Positions 11,502 through 26,515 of a DNA stretch of 64,000 nucleotides are shown here, one piece after another; the stretch's first letter is position 1, and each line of letters starts with the position of its first letter. The notes below the pieces were generated by a model. That model was not told the origin of the DNA and searched no databases. It saw nothing but the letters and a program-made list of their open reading frames with translations. A program made the position numbers and the translations under genes. Source of the DNA: Solanum dulcamara (Eukaryota; Streptophyta; Magnoliopsida; Solanales; Solanaceae); assembly GCF_947179165.1 (NCBI RefSeq), contig NC_077238.1:45004793-45068792 (forward strand). Reading direction: 5' to 3'.

Positions 11502-11532
<31 letters not shown>
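10225..11532. repeat. 1.3-kb degenerate (GTT)n microsatellite ending in (ATT)n
   Basis: About 1,300 bases are built almost entirely of GTT/ATT/GCT-type triplets in one phase. The final part (about 11461-11532) changes to ATT with an AATATT interruption. The long Leu/Val frames on plus and the Asn/Thr frame on minus are by-products of the period-3 repeat and are not genes. Confidence 0.95.
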
Positions 11533-11534
<2 letters not shown>

Positions 11535-11649
11535 TTTTCTCATTCCGCATGTGATGGTCCGTTGCCTATAATTTTGGACTATGGGTTTAGTCTTACCTAC
11601 TGAAGGGGTGATAGTATGTTTCATCATGATATGAGAAATTGGATCATCA
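11533..11649. other. Unassigned spacer between microsatellite and truncated LTR
   Basis: About 117 bases of unique sequence with no recognised feature. It replaces the first ~230 bases of the LTR that begins here in truncated form. Confidence 0.4.
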
Positions 11650-13750
11650 CACCTACGGGGGAACAACTCCACATCGCAGACTTTTTCCCAAAAAGTTTAA
11701 ATTTTTTCGAAAAATTCCAATTTTAATTGAGGGTATCTTGGACAATTCCCTGAACATATATAGTCGGGTTTGGATGATTTTTATTGTTATTTTCTACCCG
11801 TTTTACTATCTAAAACCCTAGATTTCATTCCCCCTTCTTTCCCAAATCATCTCCTACATGATTCCTCTCATACTAAAGGGTTCAAGGCCCTCCATTGAAG
11901 ACCAAGTATCAAGATTACTTGAAGTTTCTCCAAACTTCTTCAATCTCTCTTCAAACTTTACTCTAAGGTATGTGTCTTTATCCATGGGTTCTTCCACCCA
12001 TGGAGCCCAAATCCCTTTCAACTAAATCTCTTTATTTCTAGTAAGATTATCTTATGGGTCATTCTAATTTCTACTTAATAGTATGAACCTTGATTAAACT
12101 AATGATTATTGGTCTATTTTGATGAAAAATAATTTCACATGCATGGATTGATGGTTTGCAAGAATTTTCTCTACTTAACTCCTTAAAGGTTCTTGAAATT
12201 CATAGTAGATTGTTTAAAGCATGATTTCTTAGTTGATGAATTTCTAGTGTTTATGCATAATTTCATTTACATGCATGTTTGAAGGCTGAATTGACTTGAA
12301 CCCATCCAGTTTTACTCTATTTTCACTAAAGCATGACTTGAAGGTTATGGGCTCCAATTAAATGTTTATGAAAGCTAATGACTATGATTATGAGAGTCTT
12401 TTCAATGAAAGAATGAATGTTGGTGGAAAGTTTTCTCACATAAGCTAATGGCTTCTCTATGCGATAAAGACAATTATTGCATATTTGAATCACTAAAGAC
12501 TTTAAGGAGCTATTCTATAATTATGTTTTCATAAATAGTGGATGGGGTAGTAGATATGGCTCCACCAACATGATGTGTACTTTATGTCTTATTATTTGTC
12601 TATTCCGTTGGGAGCTTAGTTAGCACCGAGTGGACCTTGGGATAGGCACTCTCTCCCGTAGTTGAGGCAAGATATATGTAGTAAGATCCCATTGTACCAT
12701 AACTACGTGCCACTGTATGATAAAGGATCACCCATAGAAGAGGCTTGATTCCTTATAAAGGGTCACCCGTAGTTTAGGCTCGTTCAAGTAGCTTAGTGGA
12801 TCTACTTAGACGTAATGGAGTTTACCTTGGCAAGTAGTCTCCCTTTTTTTGGTGTAGGGCTAACATTCGGACTCCATGTTATAATTCATATGGTTTATGT
12901 CGGTTAACGGTTTCTCTCACAAAGTTAAAAAGTCTCTCTCACAATATGTAAGGTATTTCTTGCTATGACTACTAATATCTCTCATACATGTCCATGATAA
13001 CCCAAGGTTGAAAGTTTTTCTCACAAAGGTTTATGGTATATATTCTAGTATGATTCATGAATCTTACTATTATTACGATTCTCATTATGTCTCATGGCAT
13101 TCTATAAGTCAAATGACTTCTTACATTGACTTATGATTATCTCTATAGTGTTTATGTTTTTACGTGGCTCCATTATGGTTTCCAAATTGCATTGAGGTTG
13201 CGCATGAATTACTATCATGCTTTAATGATTTACTTAGTATGTTTTCTAACTTGGTCAATTGCTCACATTCTTAGTACATTCAAAGTACTAATGCATAATC
13301 TTTTGCCTACGTGATATCACCATATAGGGACTAACGTTCTTCCTCGTTCTCCTCCACATGTCTAGTTAGGATCATTTGAAAGCTACTCTTGGTGAGTTCC
13401 CATTTTTCAGGAACAATATTCCTTTTCTTTCTAGTTTATGTTATGTTGAAACCTTTAGGCATCTATCATAGTACTTCATTTCTATTTTTGTTGATGGTGA
13501 GCTAGAGACATATCTTAGCCCTCTCTTTGTCTAAGATTAGAGGTATTGTTGGAAAAATGTAATTTGAGTCTTGACTATTGATATTTGATATAATAGTTTA
13601 CCATAGTCTCACTTTCCCCCTTCAAATTCCACTAGTCATTTAATTTTCATTACCTATAAAAGACTAAATTAATGCTAAGAGACTTGGGTGAGGTATCTTC
13701 GGTTCCTCATTCACTGTGTCACGTCTAGGCCCTAGGATTAGGTCTTGACA
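11650..13750 (+). repeat. LTR A, 5'-truncated
   Basis: Aligned by eye with LTR B from ACCTACGGGGGAAC onward. The first ~230 bp found in B and C are missing. It ends in TTGACA at 13750, followed two bases later by the PBS region, as in LTR B. Confidence 0.8.
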
Positions 13751-13754
13751 AACT

Positions 13755-13766
13755 TGGTATCAGAGC
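13755..13766 (+). promoter_or_regulatory. Primer-binding site (initiator tRNA-Met type), unit A
   Basis: TGGTATCAGAGC lies five bases past the LTR end. This is the common plant initiator-Met tRNA complement used for minus-strand priming. Confidence 0.85.
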
Positions 13767-13964
13767 TCAAGGTTTTGAATAGTCTTCGGGGTCCAACATA
13801 CCACGTCAAATAGGGTCTTGTTCATGATTGTGAAGCACACCACAATTATGAATAGGAGACTATGAGGTATTTAGGAAACTTTCCATTCTTTTATATTCAT
13901 GTCGTGCCTTAGAGTTGTTCTAAGTCTTCCGTTATCTAAAAAAATATTTTATGTTCTCTAGGTA

Positions 13965-14974
13965 AGGCCTCAAGGAAGAGTACCTCCACCTAGAACAATA
14001 TATACTAACGAGGCCCAAGATCCTCCGATTCCCAATGCTCCACTTGAGGAGGGAGGTACACATGAAGAATTTTGAAATGTCATCACTTTGTATACCCAAG
14101 TCGTGGCCAACCAAACTAATCAAAGTATTGCTTCTCCTCTGCCTCAAGTTCCTACCTTGTCTACTAGGATTCGGGATCCACCCGAATTTGATGGTTTCGA
14201 GATAAAAGAGGACCCAATAGAGTTTATTGAGGAAGTTTATCAGATTATGGTAATTATAGGAGTACCTCCAAATGAAAAGGCCGAGACAGTGGCCTATCAA
14301 CTTAAGGGTGTAGCAAGAGTATGGCATGAATAATGGGTGGTTGAGAGGGGTGAAGGTATGTAACCCATAGAGTGGGAAGAGATCAAGGGTGCCTTCTTAG
14401 ATCGCTTCTTTCCTTTAGAGCTAAAGGAGGCAAAGATTCTAGCATTCATCAATCTTCGTCAAGAGAGCATGAGTGTGAGGGACTAAGCCCTCAAATATAC
14501 CAAATTGTCTTAAGCATAATCCTTTCATGGTTTTTGACCAAGGGGCAAGAATGAGTATATTCATATCCAGTGTTTCTATTTTGGTGTCCAAAGAATACAA
14601 GACGGCCATGTTGGTCAAAGAGATAAATATCTCCCAATTCATGACATATGCGGAACAAATATAAGAAACTTCAAAAAGGAGAAGACCAATAGTGGTTCAT
14701 CTTTTACTAATGCTCGATGTTTATGCCTAACAAGGAAGAACATCCCTTTCCCTCTTGTGAGAGGTGTTGTAGGACTCACCAAGGAGAATGCATGGCTAGT
14801 AAGGAGGGTTGCTACAATTGTGGTGATATAGGGCATAAGATGAGGGATTGTCCTGTGGTTACTAGAACACGAAGGGAGATAGCTCAGACTGGTTCATCCA
14901 GTATGTTATGGGTTTACTTTTGTTCTGATAACAGTTGGCATGGATTGGTTTCGTATACATTGTGCCATGATTGA
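13965..14974 (+). pseudogene. gag of unit A (Retrotrans_gag, CCHC), non-functional
   Basis: This encodes a Ty3/gypsy capsid/nucleocapsid protein. The start codon that is ATG in the sister unit is AGG here (13965-13967). The capsid block is readable (PPEFDGFEI, EFIEEVYQIM, VAYQLKGVARVW), then an in-frame TAA at 14331. Further frameshifts follow, and then an intact nucleocapsid knuckle, CYNCGDIGHKMRDC (Cys-x2-Cys-x4-His-x4-Cys), near 14811-14852. The frame ends near 14974 with no protease following. The TAA at 14331 is present at the same codon in unit B, so it predates the duplication of the element. Confidence 0.8.
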
Positions 14975-15261
14975 CTTAATAATCCTAGTGTTTGTGAGTT
15001 TCTGTGCTAGTTGAAGTGTTAGCTTCTCATGTCTATCCTTATGAATTTTTCGAGTTCAAGTTATTCTCATGTCCTTCCATATCCATGTATGCTCATGAAG
15101 TTGATTTTTAAAAATCATGTTTTATGCTAAGCTTAAAAATCCCATGTTCTATACTTTTTGATATGTTATTGCATTCATGCTGAGTTGCCAGTCCTCTTTC
15201 CGTGTACGTTCTGTGCTAGTAGGATCTCATTCGAGGAAGAATGTTTCAAAGGGGGAGATAT
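14975..15261 (+). other. 3' untranslated part and polypurine tract of unit A
   Basis: About 270 bases link gag directly to the next LTR. It resembles the short stretch that normally follows integrase in this group, ending with the tract AAAGGGGGAGA (15248-15258), which primes plus-strand synthesis. No pol sequence is present. Confidence 0.7.
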
Positions 15262-17617
15262 TTTAAGGTCCCGTGTGTTTTGAAGGTTGTATTATAATAA
15301 GGTAAAATAGAGGAAACGTGGCTTCGGAGGATCTTTTGGACTAATATTTTGCAAGATTAAATTTTCAAGAAATGCCCAAAATAGTGAAGTTTGCGACCTA
15401 GACTCATCGCGCTTCTGATACTGGACTGTGTAAATTTTTTCGAACATGAATCAATCTCAAATCTGGGGAAAAATTGAACTTTGCAAAAAAACAACCTATG
15501 GGGGAACAACTCTGCGTCGCAGACTTGTTCCAAGACAGTGTAAACTTTTGCAAAAATTTCCAGTTTAATTGAGGGCATTTTTAACAATTCCTTGAACGTA
15601 TATAGTCGGGTTTAAATAATTTTTGGGGTTATTTTCCACTCTTTTACTACCTAAAACCCTAGATTTTATTTTTCCCCTCTTTTCCAAATCATCTTCTATA
15701 AGATTCCTCTCAAACTAAAGGGTTTCAAGGCTCCCCATTGAAGACCAAGCATCAAGTTTACTTCAAGTTTCTCAAGACTTCTTCAATCTCTCTTCAAATA
15801 TTACTCTAAGGTATGTGGGTCTTTATCCATGGGTTCTTCCACCCATGGAGTCCAAGAACCTTTCAACTAAATCTCTTGATTTCAAGTAAGACTTTCTTAT
15901 GGGTTATTTGACTTTCTACTTAATAGTACGAATGATGATTGAACAAATGGTTGTTGGTCTATTTTGATGAAAAATGATTTCATATGCATGGATTGATGGT
16001 TTACAAGAATTTTCTCTACTTAACTCCTTAAAGGTTCTTGAAATTCATGGTGGATTATTTAAAGCATGATTTCTTAGTTGATGAATTTCTAGTGTTTATG
16101 CATAATTTCATTTATATACATGTTTGAAGGTTGAATTGACTTGAACCCATCCAGTTGTACTCTATTTTCACTAAAGCATTACTTGAAGGTTGTGGGATCA
16201 AATTAAATGCTTATGAAAGCTAATGACTATGATTATGAGAGTCTTTTCAATGAAAGAATGAATGTTGGTGGAAAGTTTTCTCACATAAGATAGTGGCTTC
16301 TCTATGCGATAAAGTCTATTATTGTACACTTGAATCACTAAAGGTTTTAAGGAGCTATTCTATGATTATATTTTCATAAAGGGTAGAAGATATGGCCCCT
16401 CCCATATGATGTTGACTTATAATTTATGATTTGTCTATTTCGTTGAGAACTTACTTAGCACCGAGTGGACCTTGGGATGGGCACTGTCTCCTGTAGTTGA
16501 GGCAAGAGACCTATAGTAAGATCCCATTATCTCATAACTATGTGCCACCATATAATAAAGGATCACCTGTAGAAAAGTCTTGATTAGTTAGAAAGGGCCA
16601 CCCGTAGTTTAGGCTTGACCCTTCAAGTAGTATAGTGGATCCACTTAGGTGTGACAGAGTCTACCTTGTCAAGTAGTCTCCTTTTTTTCTATTATAGGGG
16701 TAACATAGGGACTCCATGTTATAGCTCACATGATTTATGTTGGTTAACAGTTTCTCTCACAAAGTTAAAAAGCCTCTCTCACAATGTGTAAGGTATTTCT
16801 TGCTTTGACTACTAATATCTCTGACACATATCCATGATCTCCCAAGGTTGAAAGTTTTTATCACAAAGGTTTATGGTATATATCCTATTATAATTCATGA
16901 CTCTTATTATGATTATGATTCTCATTATGTCTCATGGTATTATATAAGGAAAATAACTTCTTACATTTACTTATGATTATCGCTATAGTGTTTATGTTTT
17001 CACGTGGATCCATTATGGTTTCCAAATTGCATTGAGGTTGTCCATGAATTACTACCATTCATTAATGATTTACTTAGTATGTTTTCTAACTTGGTCAATT
17101 GCACATTATGATTTCATGCATTGCATTTCTCACATACTTAGTACATTCAAAGTACTAATGCATACTCTTTTGCCTACTTGATATCACCATGTAGGGACTG
17201 ACATTCTTCCTCGTTTTCCTCCATGTGTCTAGTTAGGATCATTTGAAAGCTACTCTTGGTGAGTTTCCATTTTTCAGGAATAATATTCCTTTTCTTTCTA
17301 GTTTATGTTATGTTGAAACCTTTAGGCATCTATCATAGTACTTCATTTCTATTTTTATTGAAGGTGAGCTAGAGACATGTCTTAGCCCTCTCCTTGTCTA
17401 AACTTAGAGGTATTGTTGGGAAAATATAATTTGAGTCTTGACTATTGATATTTGATATGATATTTTACCATAGTCTCACTTTCCCCTTTCAAATTCTGCT
17501 AGTCATTTAATTTTTATTACCTATGAAAGACTAAATTAATGCTAAAAGACTTGGGTGAGGTATTTTTGGTTCCTCATTCACCGTGTCATATCTAGGCCCT
17601 AGGCTTGGGTCTTGACA
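15262..17617 (+). repeat. LTR B, full length (2,356 bp)
   Basis: It begins three bases after the polypurine tract with TTTAAGGTCC (TGTAAGATCT in LTR C, so the terminal G is mutated) and ends TTGACA. It serves as 3' LTR of unit A and 5' LTR of unit B. Confidence 0.85.
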
Positions 17618-17621
17618 AACT

Positions 17622-17633
17622 TGGTATCATAGC
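17622..17633 (+). promoter_or_regulatory. Primer-binding site of unit B, one base altered
   Basis: TGGTATCATAGC lies at the same offset from the LTR end as in unit A. One G-to-T change against the initiator-Met complement is visible. Confidence 0.8.
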
Positions 17634-17831
17634 TCAAGGTTTTTAATAGTCTTCGAGGTCCAACATACCACGTCAAATAGGGTCTTGTTCATGATTGTGA
17701 AGCACACCACAATTATGAATAGGAGACTATGAGGCATTTAGAAACCTTTCCCTTCTTTCATGATTCATGTCGTGCCTTAGATTTGTCTAAGACTTTCTTT
17801 ATCTAATGAATAGTTTCATCTTCTCTAGATA

Positions 17832-18880
17832 ATGCCTCAAGGAAGAGTACCTCTACCTAGAACAATAGATGCTAACGAGGCCTAAGTTCCTTCGGTACCC
17901 GAGGCTCCATTGGAAGTGGGACTTACATATGCAGAGTTCCAAAATATCATCACTTTATTATCCCAAGTCGCTGCCAACAAAACTAATCAAGTTGTTTCTC
18001 CTCCTCCACCCCAAGTTCCTACCCATACTACTAGGATACGGGATTTTAAGAGGATGAATCCACCCGAATTTGATGGTTTTAAGGTAAATAAGGACCAAAT
18101 GGAATTTATTGAGAAAGTTTATCGGATTGTGGTAATTATGGGAGTACCTTCAAATGAAAATACCAAGCTAGTGTCCTATCAACTCAAGGGTGTAGCAAGA
18201 GTTTGGTACGAATAATGGGTGGTTGAAAGGGGTGAAGATATTAAACCCATAGAGTGGGAAGAGTTCAAGGGTGCCTTCTTAGTTTGCTTCTTTCCTTTGG
18301 AGATAAGGGAGGAAAATATTCAAGAATTCATCAATCTTATCCTAGGGAGCATGAGTATGAGGGATTATGCCCTCCAATACACCAAATTGTCTAAGTATGA
18401 TCCTTTCTTGGTTTGTGACCCAAGGGCATGAATGAGCAAATTCATCTCTAGTGTTTCTAGTTTGGTGTCCAAAGAATGCCAGACGACCATGTTGGTCAAC
18501 GATATGGACATATCCCGACTCATAACATATGCAGAAAAATAGAAGATGAAAAGTTAAGGGAGAAATCTAGGAACTTCAAAAGGGCACAGACCGATAGTGG
18601 ATCAACTTTTACTAATGCTCTAGTGTCTAGTCCTAATAAGGAAGAACATCCCTTTCCTTCTTGTGAGAGTTTTGGTAGGACTCACAAGGGAGAATACATG
18701 GCCAATAAGGAGGGTTTCTACAAATATGGTGATATGGGGCATAAGATGAGGGATTGTCCAGAGGCTACTAGAAGAGGAAAGGAGATGGCTCGAGCTTCTT
18801 CATCCGGTATGTTATGGGTTTCCTTTGGTCATGATAATGGTTGGTATGTATTAGTTTTGTATTCATTGTGCCATGATTGA
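17832..18880 (+). pseudogene. gag of unit B (Retrotrans_gag), non-functional
   Basis: A sister copy of the gag in unit A. The ATG at 17832 is intact, but codon 18 is TAA where unit A has CAA (17883-17885). The capsid block (MNPPEFDGFKV, EFIEKVYRIVV, VSYQLKGVARVW) is followed by TAA at 18213, in the same position as in unit A. The next part is open (18219-18431) and contains REENIQEFINL and MRDYALQYTKLSKYDPF, then TGA. The knuckle has lost two cysteines (FYKYGDMGHKMRDC near 18720), whereas unit A keeps them. After 18880 the sequence continues as in unit A until it is cut at 18931 by an inserted LTR. Confidence 0.8.
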
Positions 18881-18931
18881 CTTGATAATCTGAGTGTTTT
18901 GAGTTTCTGTGCTAGTTGAAGTGTTAGCTTC

Positions 18932-21172
18932 CATAAGACCCCGTAAGATAAATAGTTGAACGAAAGGAAAAATTTAGGAGAATTGGACTGACCCCAGGAC
19001 TACTAGTCAGTCTACAACTTGAATAGACTATTATGAGTCAAAAACATGACTCGTAGAAGCTGGGTTAAGGTAGGAAAATTTGCAGAGGCAGCAAGGAACA
19101 TCACATGTCAAATGATGACTCATCGAGCAAATGACGACTTGTAGAAGCGAGTCATCGTGGCAAGGTCTGATGAACTGCAGGTGCCATTCTTAGAACACAC
19201 TCTATGACTCAACAGGACTAGTCGTAGATTAGATGACAACTCGTTAAAATGAATCATAAAAAAACTTTAGAGGCTAAGTAAATTGGTAATTTTTCAGACC
19301 TGCAGGATGAGTGACCTTACGAATCATAGCCTCCAAAATGAGTCGTAAATATGACTCATAAAAAACTTTAGATACTTGTTTTTCAAGTCTTTTTAAGGGC
19401 CTATAGGAGAGTCATTCCTATGACTCATCACTGCCTCTAAAAATCGTAGAGTGCCCTCATAGGCTGTTTGACTCAGATTTTAATGAGGGGTAGTTTACTC
19501 TTTTTCTATAATATATTAATGTACGTGGAATTTTTAAGGACTAGATTCATTAAGTAATTTATCCTAAATACTCCTAAACTTTTTTATTCCCTTATTATTT
19601 TTCCAAACAAGTCTAAAACTTCTCTCCCAACGTTTCTCAAGAGTTCATCATCTTCATCAAGCTTTGGTTAGGGTTTTTTCAAGATCAATCTTTCTTTTTT
19701 CAATTTTAAAGCTCAATTTCAATCAAGGTATGTAGGGATTGATCCATAGGTCCCTTTCACCCATGGATTCCAAGGTTTTCATTCAAAATCTTATGAAATT
19801 CAATTGGGTTTGTAACCCTAGTTTGATCAATTGCATTGGATAGTTTTAATTATGATTTATTTTATTATTTACCATCATTATAAGTATGTTCCTACATGAA
19901 TTATTTTATTTCAAGTTGAATTATGAATTTCCATGCTTAAAGCTATTTTCTATGATGAATTACATGAAGTATGATTATGAAATTCAATGTTTTCAACGTA
20001 TTCTATGGTTTTAAATGAAATTGATTATGTATTAAAGTTTTACTCTAGATTCAAGTATGAATCATGATTATGGATTTCAATTATGATCAAATTATTATAC
20101 TCATGGAAATTATGAAGAAAGGTGACTTACAACCCTCTGTGGTTATTTGTGAATCTCATAATATGAATTAAGAAAGTATGATTTGTAATGATGAAAGGGC
20201 AATACTCACTTTGCATGTTTTGTTATGAAATGAGCTATTCTATCAATTTGTAACCTATGATCATGACTATGACACATGTATATTATAAATTCTATGCTAT
20301 GTATGTATTTCATGGGATTTAACTTAGCACCGAGTGGACTTGAGGTTGGAGCCCTACCAAAAGCCTTAGTAGAAACCTCTAGACCCTTAAACTACATGCC
20401 ACCTTAGGTTTCCATCATGGCTTAGCTAGTGGATCCACATATAGCGTTGGTACATCACCCGCCTAGCGGGGTAGATTCTACCTTGGCAAGTAGATTCCCT
20501 TTTCTTCCATTGTATGGGGAGACATCGGGATTTCATATTATTGCTCGCATGGTCTTATTATCGGTTATAATTCTTATCCCACATATGTATACGCTTATTA
20601 TGTTATTTTATGGTTTTCAATTTTGTCCCTTAAATATTTTGATCATTATGATTTCCTCATAACTTTACTTATCCTCCTTATTATGTACATATTTGATCTT
20701 TGCATCCCATGATTTACATTGCATGTCATGCCCACATACTTAGTAAATTCAAACGTATTAACACATATTGTTTGCCTACATTGTCTCATAATGTAGGGAT
20801 TCAGGATCATATTCCCGAACGTGGCTAGAGCTTCTATCTGATGAACTTTCGGTGAGTCCTCATCCATCGAGGATTATTTATGTGTTGGTTCCTTCAAAGA
20901 ATTTTTACTTCTTTCATGATTTGAGGGTGAGCTAGGGATATGTCTTAGCCCCTCCCTTCTCATTCAGGTAAAGGCATTAGTTGGACAAATGTTATCGAGG
21001 TTATGCCATCAAGTTACATTCTTCTTTTATGATTCATGAGTTAGATTCTTTTATGTTATTTTTGCATTTAATTTACCTTATGTATTCTTTATGATATGTC
21101 AAGAGGTTTGGTTGAAGCCCTTCGGGGTTGCGATAGTTGGGTTATGACTAGGCCCTAAGTCGGGACATGATA
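18932..21172 (+). mobile_element. Solo LTR of a different gypsy family inside unit B
   Basis: The sister unit A reads GTTAGCTTCTCATGTC without interruption. In unit B the same sequence is split after GTTAGCTTC (18931) and resumes with CTCATGTC near 21176. The ~2.24-kb insert starts near TAAGACCCCGTAAG, ends CGGGACATGATA, and shares LTR landmarks with the other families (TTAGCACCGAGTGGACTTGAGG, TGGCAAGTAG). It has no PBS or coding sequence, so it is a solo LTR. No clean target duplication could be read. Its first 500 bases carry repeated GACTCAT/ATGAGTC dyads. Confidence 0.75.
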
Positions 21173-21410
21173 ACTCTCATGTCTATCCTTACGAATATAC
21201 GAGTTCAAGTTATTCTCATGTCCTTCCATATGCATGCATGTTCATGAAGTTGATTTTTAAAAGTCATGTTTTATGCTAAGTTTGAAAAATTCCATGATCT
21301 GTGCATTTTGATGTGTTATTGTATTTATGTTGAGTTGCTAGTCCTTTTTCCATGTCCGTTCTATGTTAGTAGGATCTTATTCGAGGACAAATGTTCTAAA
21401 AGGGAGATAT
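21173..21410 (+). other. 3' untranslated part and polypurine tract of unit B
   Basis: Resumes the unit B sequence after the solo LTR and ends with AAAAGGGAGA (21398-21407), the polypurine tract of LTR C. Confidence 0.7.
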
Positions 21411-23602
21411 TGTAAGATCTCGTATCTTTTGAAGGTTGGAATTTGTTATAATAAGGTAAAATAAAGGGAAAATGACTTCGGAGGATTTTTTAGACTCGTA
21501 TTTCGCAAGATGAAATTTTCAAGAAATATCCAAAATAATGAAGTCTGCTATTAGGCACATCGCGCTTCTGTTCCTGGATAGTGCAAATTTTTCTGAACTT
21601 GAATCAAGCTTAAATCTGAGGAAAAATTGAACTTCGCGAAAAATGACCTATGAGGGAATAGCTCTGCGTCGCGGACTTGTTTGCAGACATTGTAATGTTT
21701 TTCAAAATTTTCCAGTTTTAATTGATGGCATCTTGAATAATTCTATGAATGTATATAGTCGGGTTTGAACGATTTTTTGGGGTTATTTTCCACCCTTTTT
21801 ACTACCTAAAACCCTAGATTTCATTTCCCCCTTTTCCCCAAATCATCTCCTATAAGATTCCACTCAAACTAAAGGGTTTCAAGGCTCCCCCATTGAAGAC
21901 CAAGCATCAAGATTACTTCAAGTTTTCAAGAATTCTACAATCTCTCTTCAAACTTTACTTTAAGGTATGTGGGTCTTTATCAATGGGTTCTTCCACCCAT
22001 TGATCCCAAAACCCTTCCAACTAAATCTCTTGGTTTCAAGTAAGATTTTCTTATGAATCTTTCTAATTTCTACTTAATAGCATGAATCATGATTAAACTA
22101 ATGATTGTTGGTATATTTTGATGCAAAATGATTTCATATGCATGGATTGATGGTTTGCAAGAAATTACTCTACTTAACTCCTTAAAGATTCTTGAAATTT
22201 ATGGTGGGTTGTTTAAAGCATGATTTCTTAGTTGATGAATTTCATAGTGTTTATCCATAATTGCATTTACATACATGTTTTAAGGTTGAATTGACTTGAA
22301 CCCACCCAACTTTACTCTATTTTCACTAAAACATGACTTGACGCTTATGGGCTCCAATTAAATGTGTATGAAATCTAATGACTATGATTATATGAGTCCT
22401 TTCAATGAAACACTGAAGTTTGGTGGAAAGTTTTCTCACCTAAGCTAATGGATTCTCTATGCGATAAAGACAATTATTAGACATTTGAATAACTAAAGGT
22501 TTTAAGGAGCTATTCTATGATTATGTTTTCATAAATAGTGGATGGGTTGTAGATTTGGCCCCTCCCACATGATATTGACTTTATGTCTTAAGATTTTTCT
22601 ATTCCATTGAGAGCTTACTTAGCACCAAGTGGACCTTGGGATAGGCACTTTCTCTCAGAGTTGAGGCAAGAGACCCGTAGTAATATCTCATTGTCCCATA
22701 ATTCTGTGCCACCGTATGATAAAGTATCACCTGTAGAAGAGGCTTGATTCCTTAGAAAGTTTCACCCGTAGTTAAGGCTGGCAGCAGAATCGAAACTTAC
22801 TAGTATCGGTATCGGTCCATCCCGATCCGGGTCTGGTTCCATTCCGGTCCGGGTCCGGTTCCATCCCAGTCCGATAAGTTCTGGTAGGGGTAGGGTTATG
22901 GGGGGACCGATAGGGGTAACGAGATGGGTGGGTGGTGGTTTACCGATCCACCCGATCCAGTTTGTGTCAGTACCGGTCAGGTCCAATTCGGATTTTTCCG
23001 CCAAAAAATTAAAAAGAAAAAACAATTATATTTTAGCCGTTAATAAAGTTGTTGCCCCCACCCCCCCACCCCCAACGGCTATATCACCCCATAAGCCCCC
23101 TAAACACCCCCTATCCCCCAATCTTTTATAATACCCTAAAGTTTATAAAAAATACAATTAGGTCCTATTTTTTAGCTATAAACCCCCCACCCCTTTAAAA
23201 AAAATTCACACTACTTTCTAATCTCTCAACTCTCAACTCTTTCAAGTTTCATTATTTCTAAAATACTTTATTAAGTGTTCTTAAATTATATTAGTTGGAA
23301 ACTTTTGGTGAATTATTTTGGAGCATCTTCAAGCTTCAAGTTCATAAAGTTTTGGCTTTTACGTCTGCTTTTACGCAGACATTCGGTACATTCGTTCCAA
23401 CTTATAATTTTCATCTATTTAGACTTTATTAGTTTACTTATTTATTTGTTTGTGTTTAATTTACGTAATATATTTAATTGCATATTTGTAAAATTTTAAT
23501 AGTTTGCTTATTTAGTCTTCACTAGTTTACTTATTTATTTTTATTATTTATTTGTATTTAATTTTTGTATTATATTTATTTGCATATTTGTAAAATTTAA
23601 AT

Positions 23603-26120
<2,518 letters not shown>

Positions 26121-26319
26121 AGATAATTTGAGGCCTAATTAAAATAGAACCCTTCCTAGAAGGTGGCTGCATCGATTAGGTACTCTTCTAATATTTATAA
26201 ATTATAATATAAATTATACTAATTACTTTTTTATAAATAAAATGGTAGGCTATTGACCTTAATTTGTTTTATTATTGTCTTCAATTTAATTCAAGTATTT
26301 TTCATGTATTTTAATTTTC

Positions 26320-26515
26320 AAATATTTCAAACTTTGAAAAATTTAAATTTTAAAAGTTTAAACTTCTATTTTCAAATTTGAAATTTAAACTTTAAAATCT
26401 TTAAATTTTCAAAGTTTAAAAGTTGAAAATTAAACATTAAAAGTTTAAATTTCGAAATTTAAACATTAAAAGTTTAAAATTTGAAATTTAAACTTCAAAA
26501 ATGTATTCTGAAAGA
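26320..26515. repeat. AT-rich palindromic array (AAATTTAAACTTTAAA-type words)
   Basis: About 190 bases of alternating AAATTT, TTTAAA and AAAGTTTAAA words, many self-complementary, near the right end of the hAT element. No coding sense. Confidence 0.7.

Noticed and set aside
10161..11554. Long poly-Leu/Val and poly-Asn open frames
   Set aside because: They are six-frame products of the GTT/ATT microsatellite; no start context or domain supports a gene.
18927..21178. 5-bp target duplication of the solo LTR
   Set aside because: Candidates GCTTC and ACTCT are not convincing matches.
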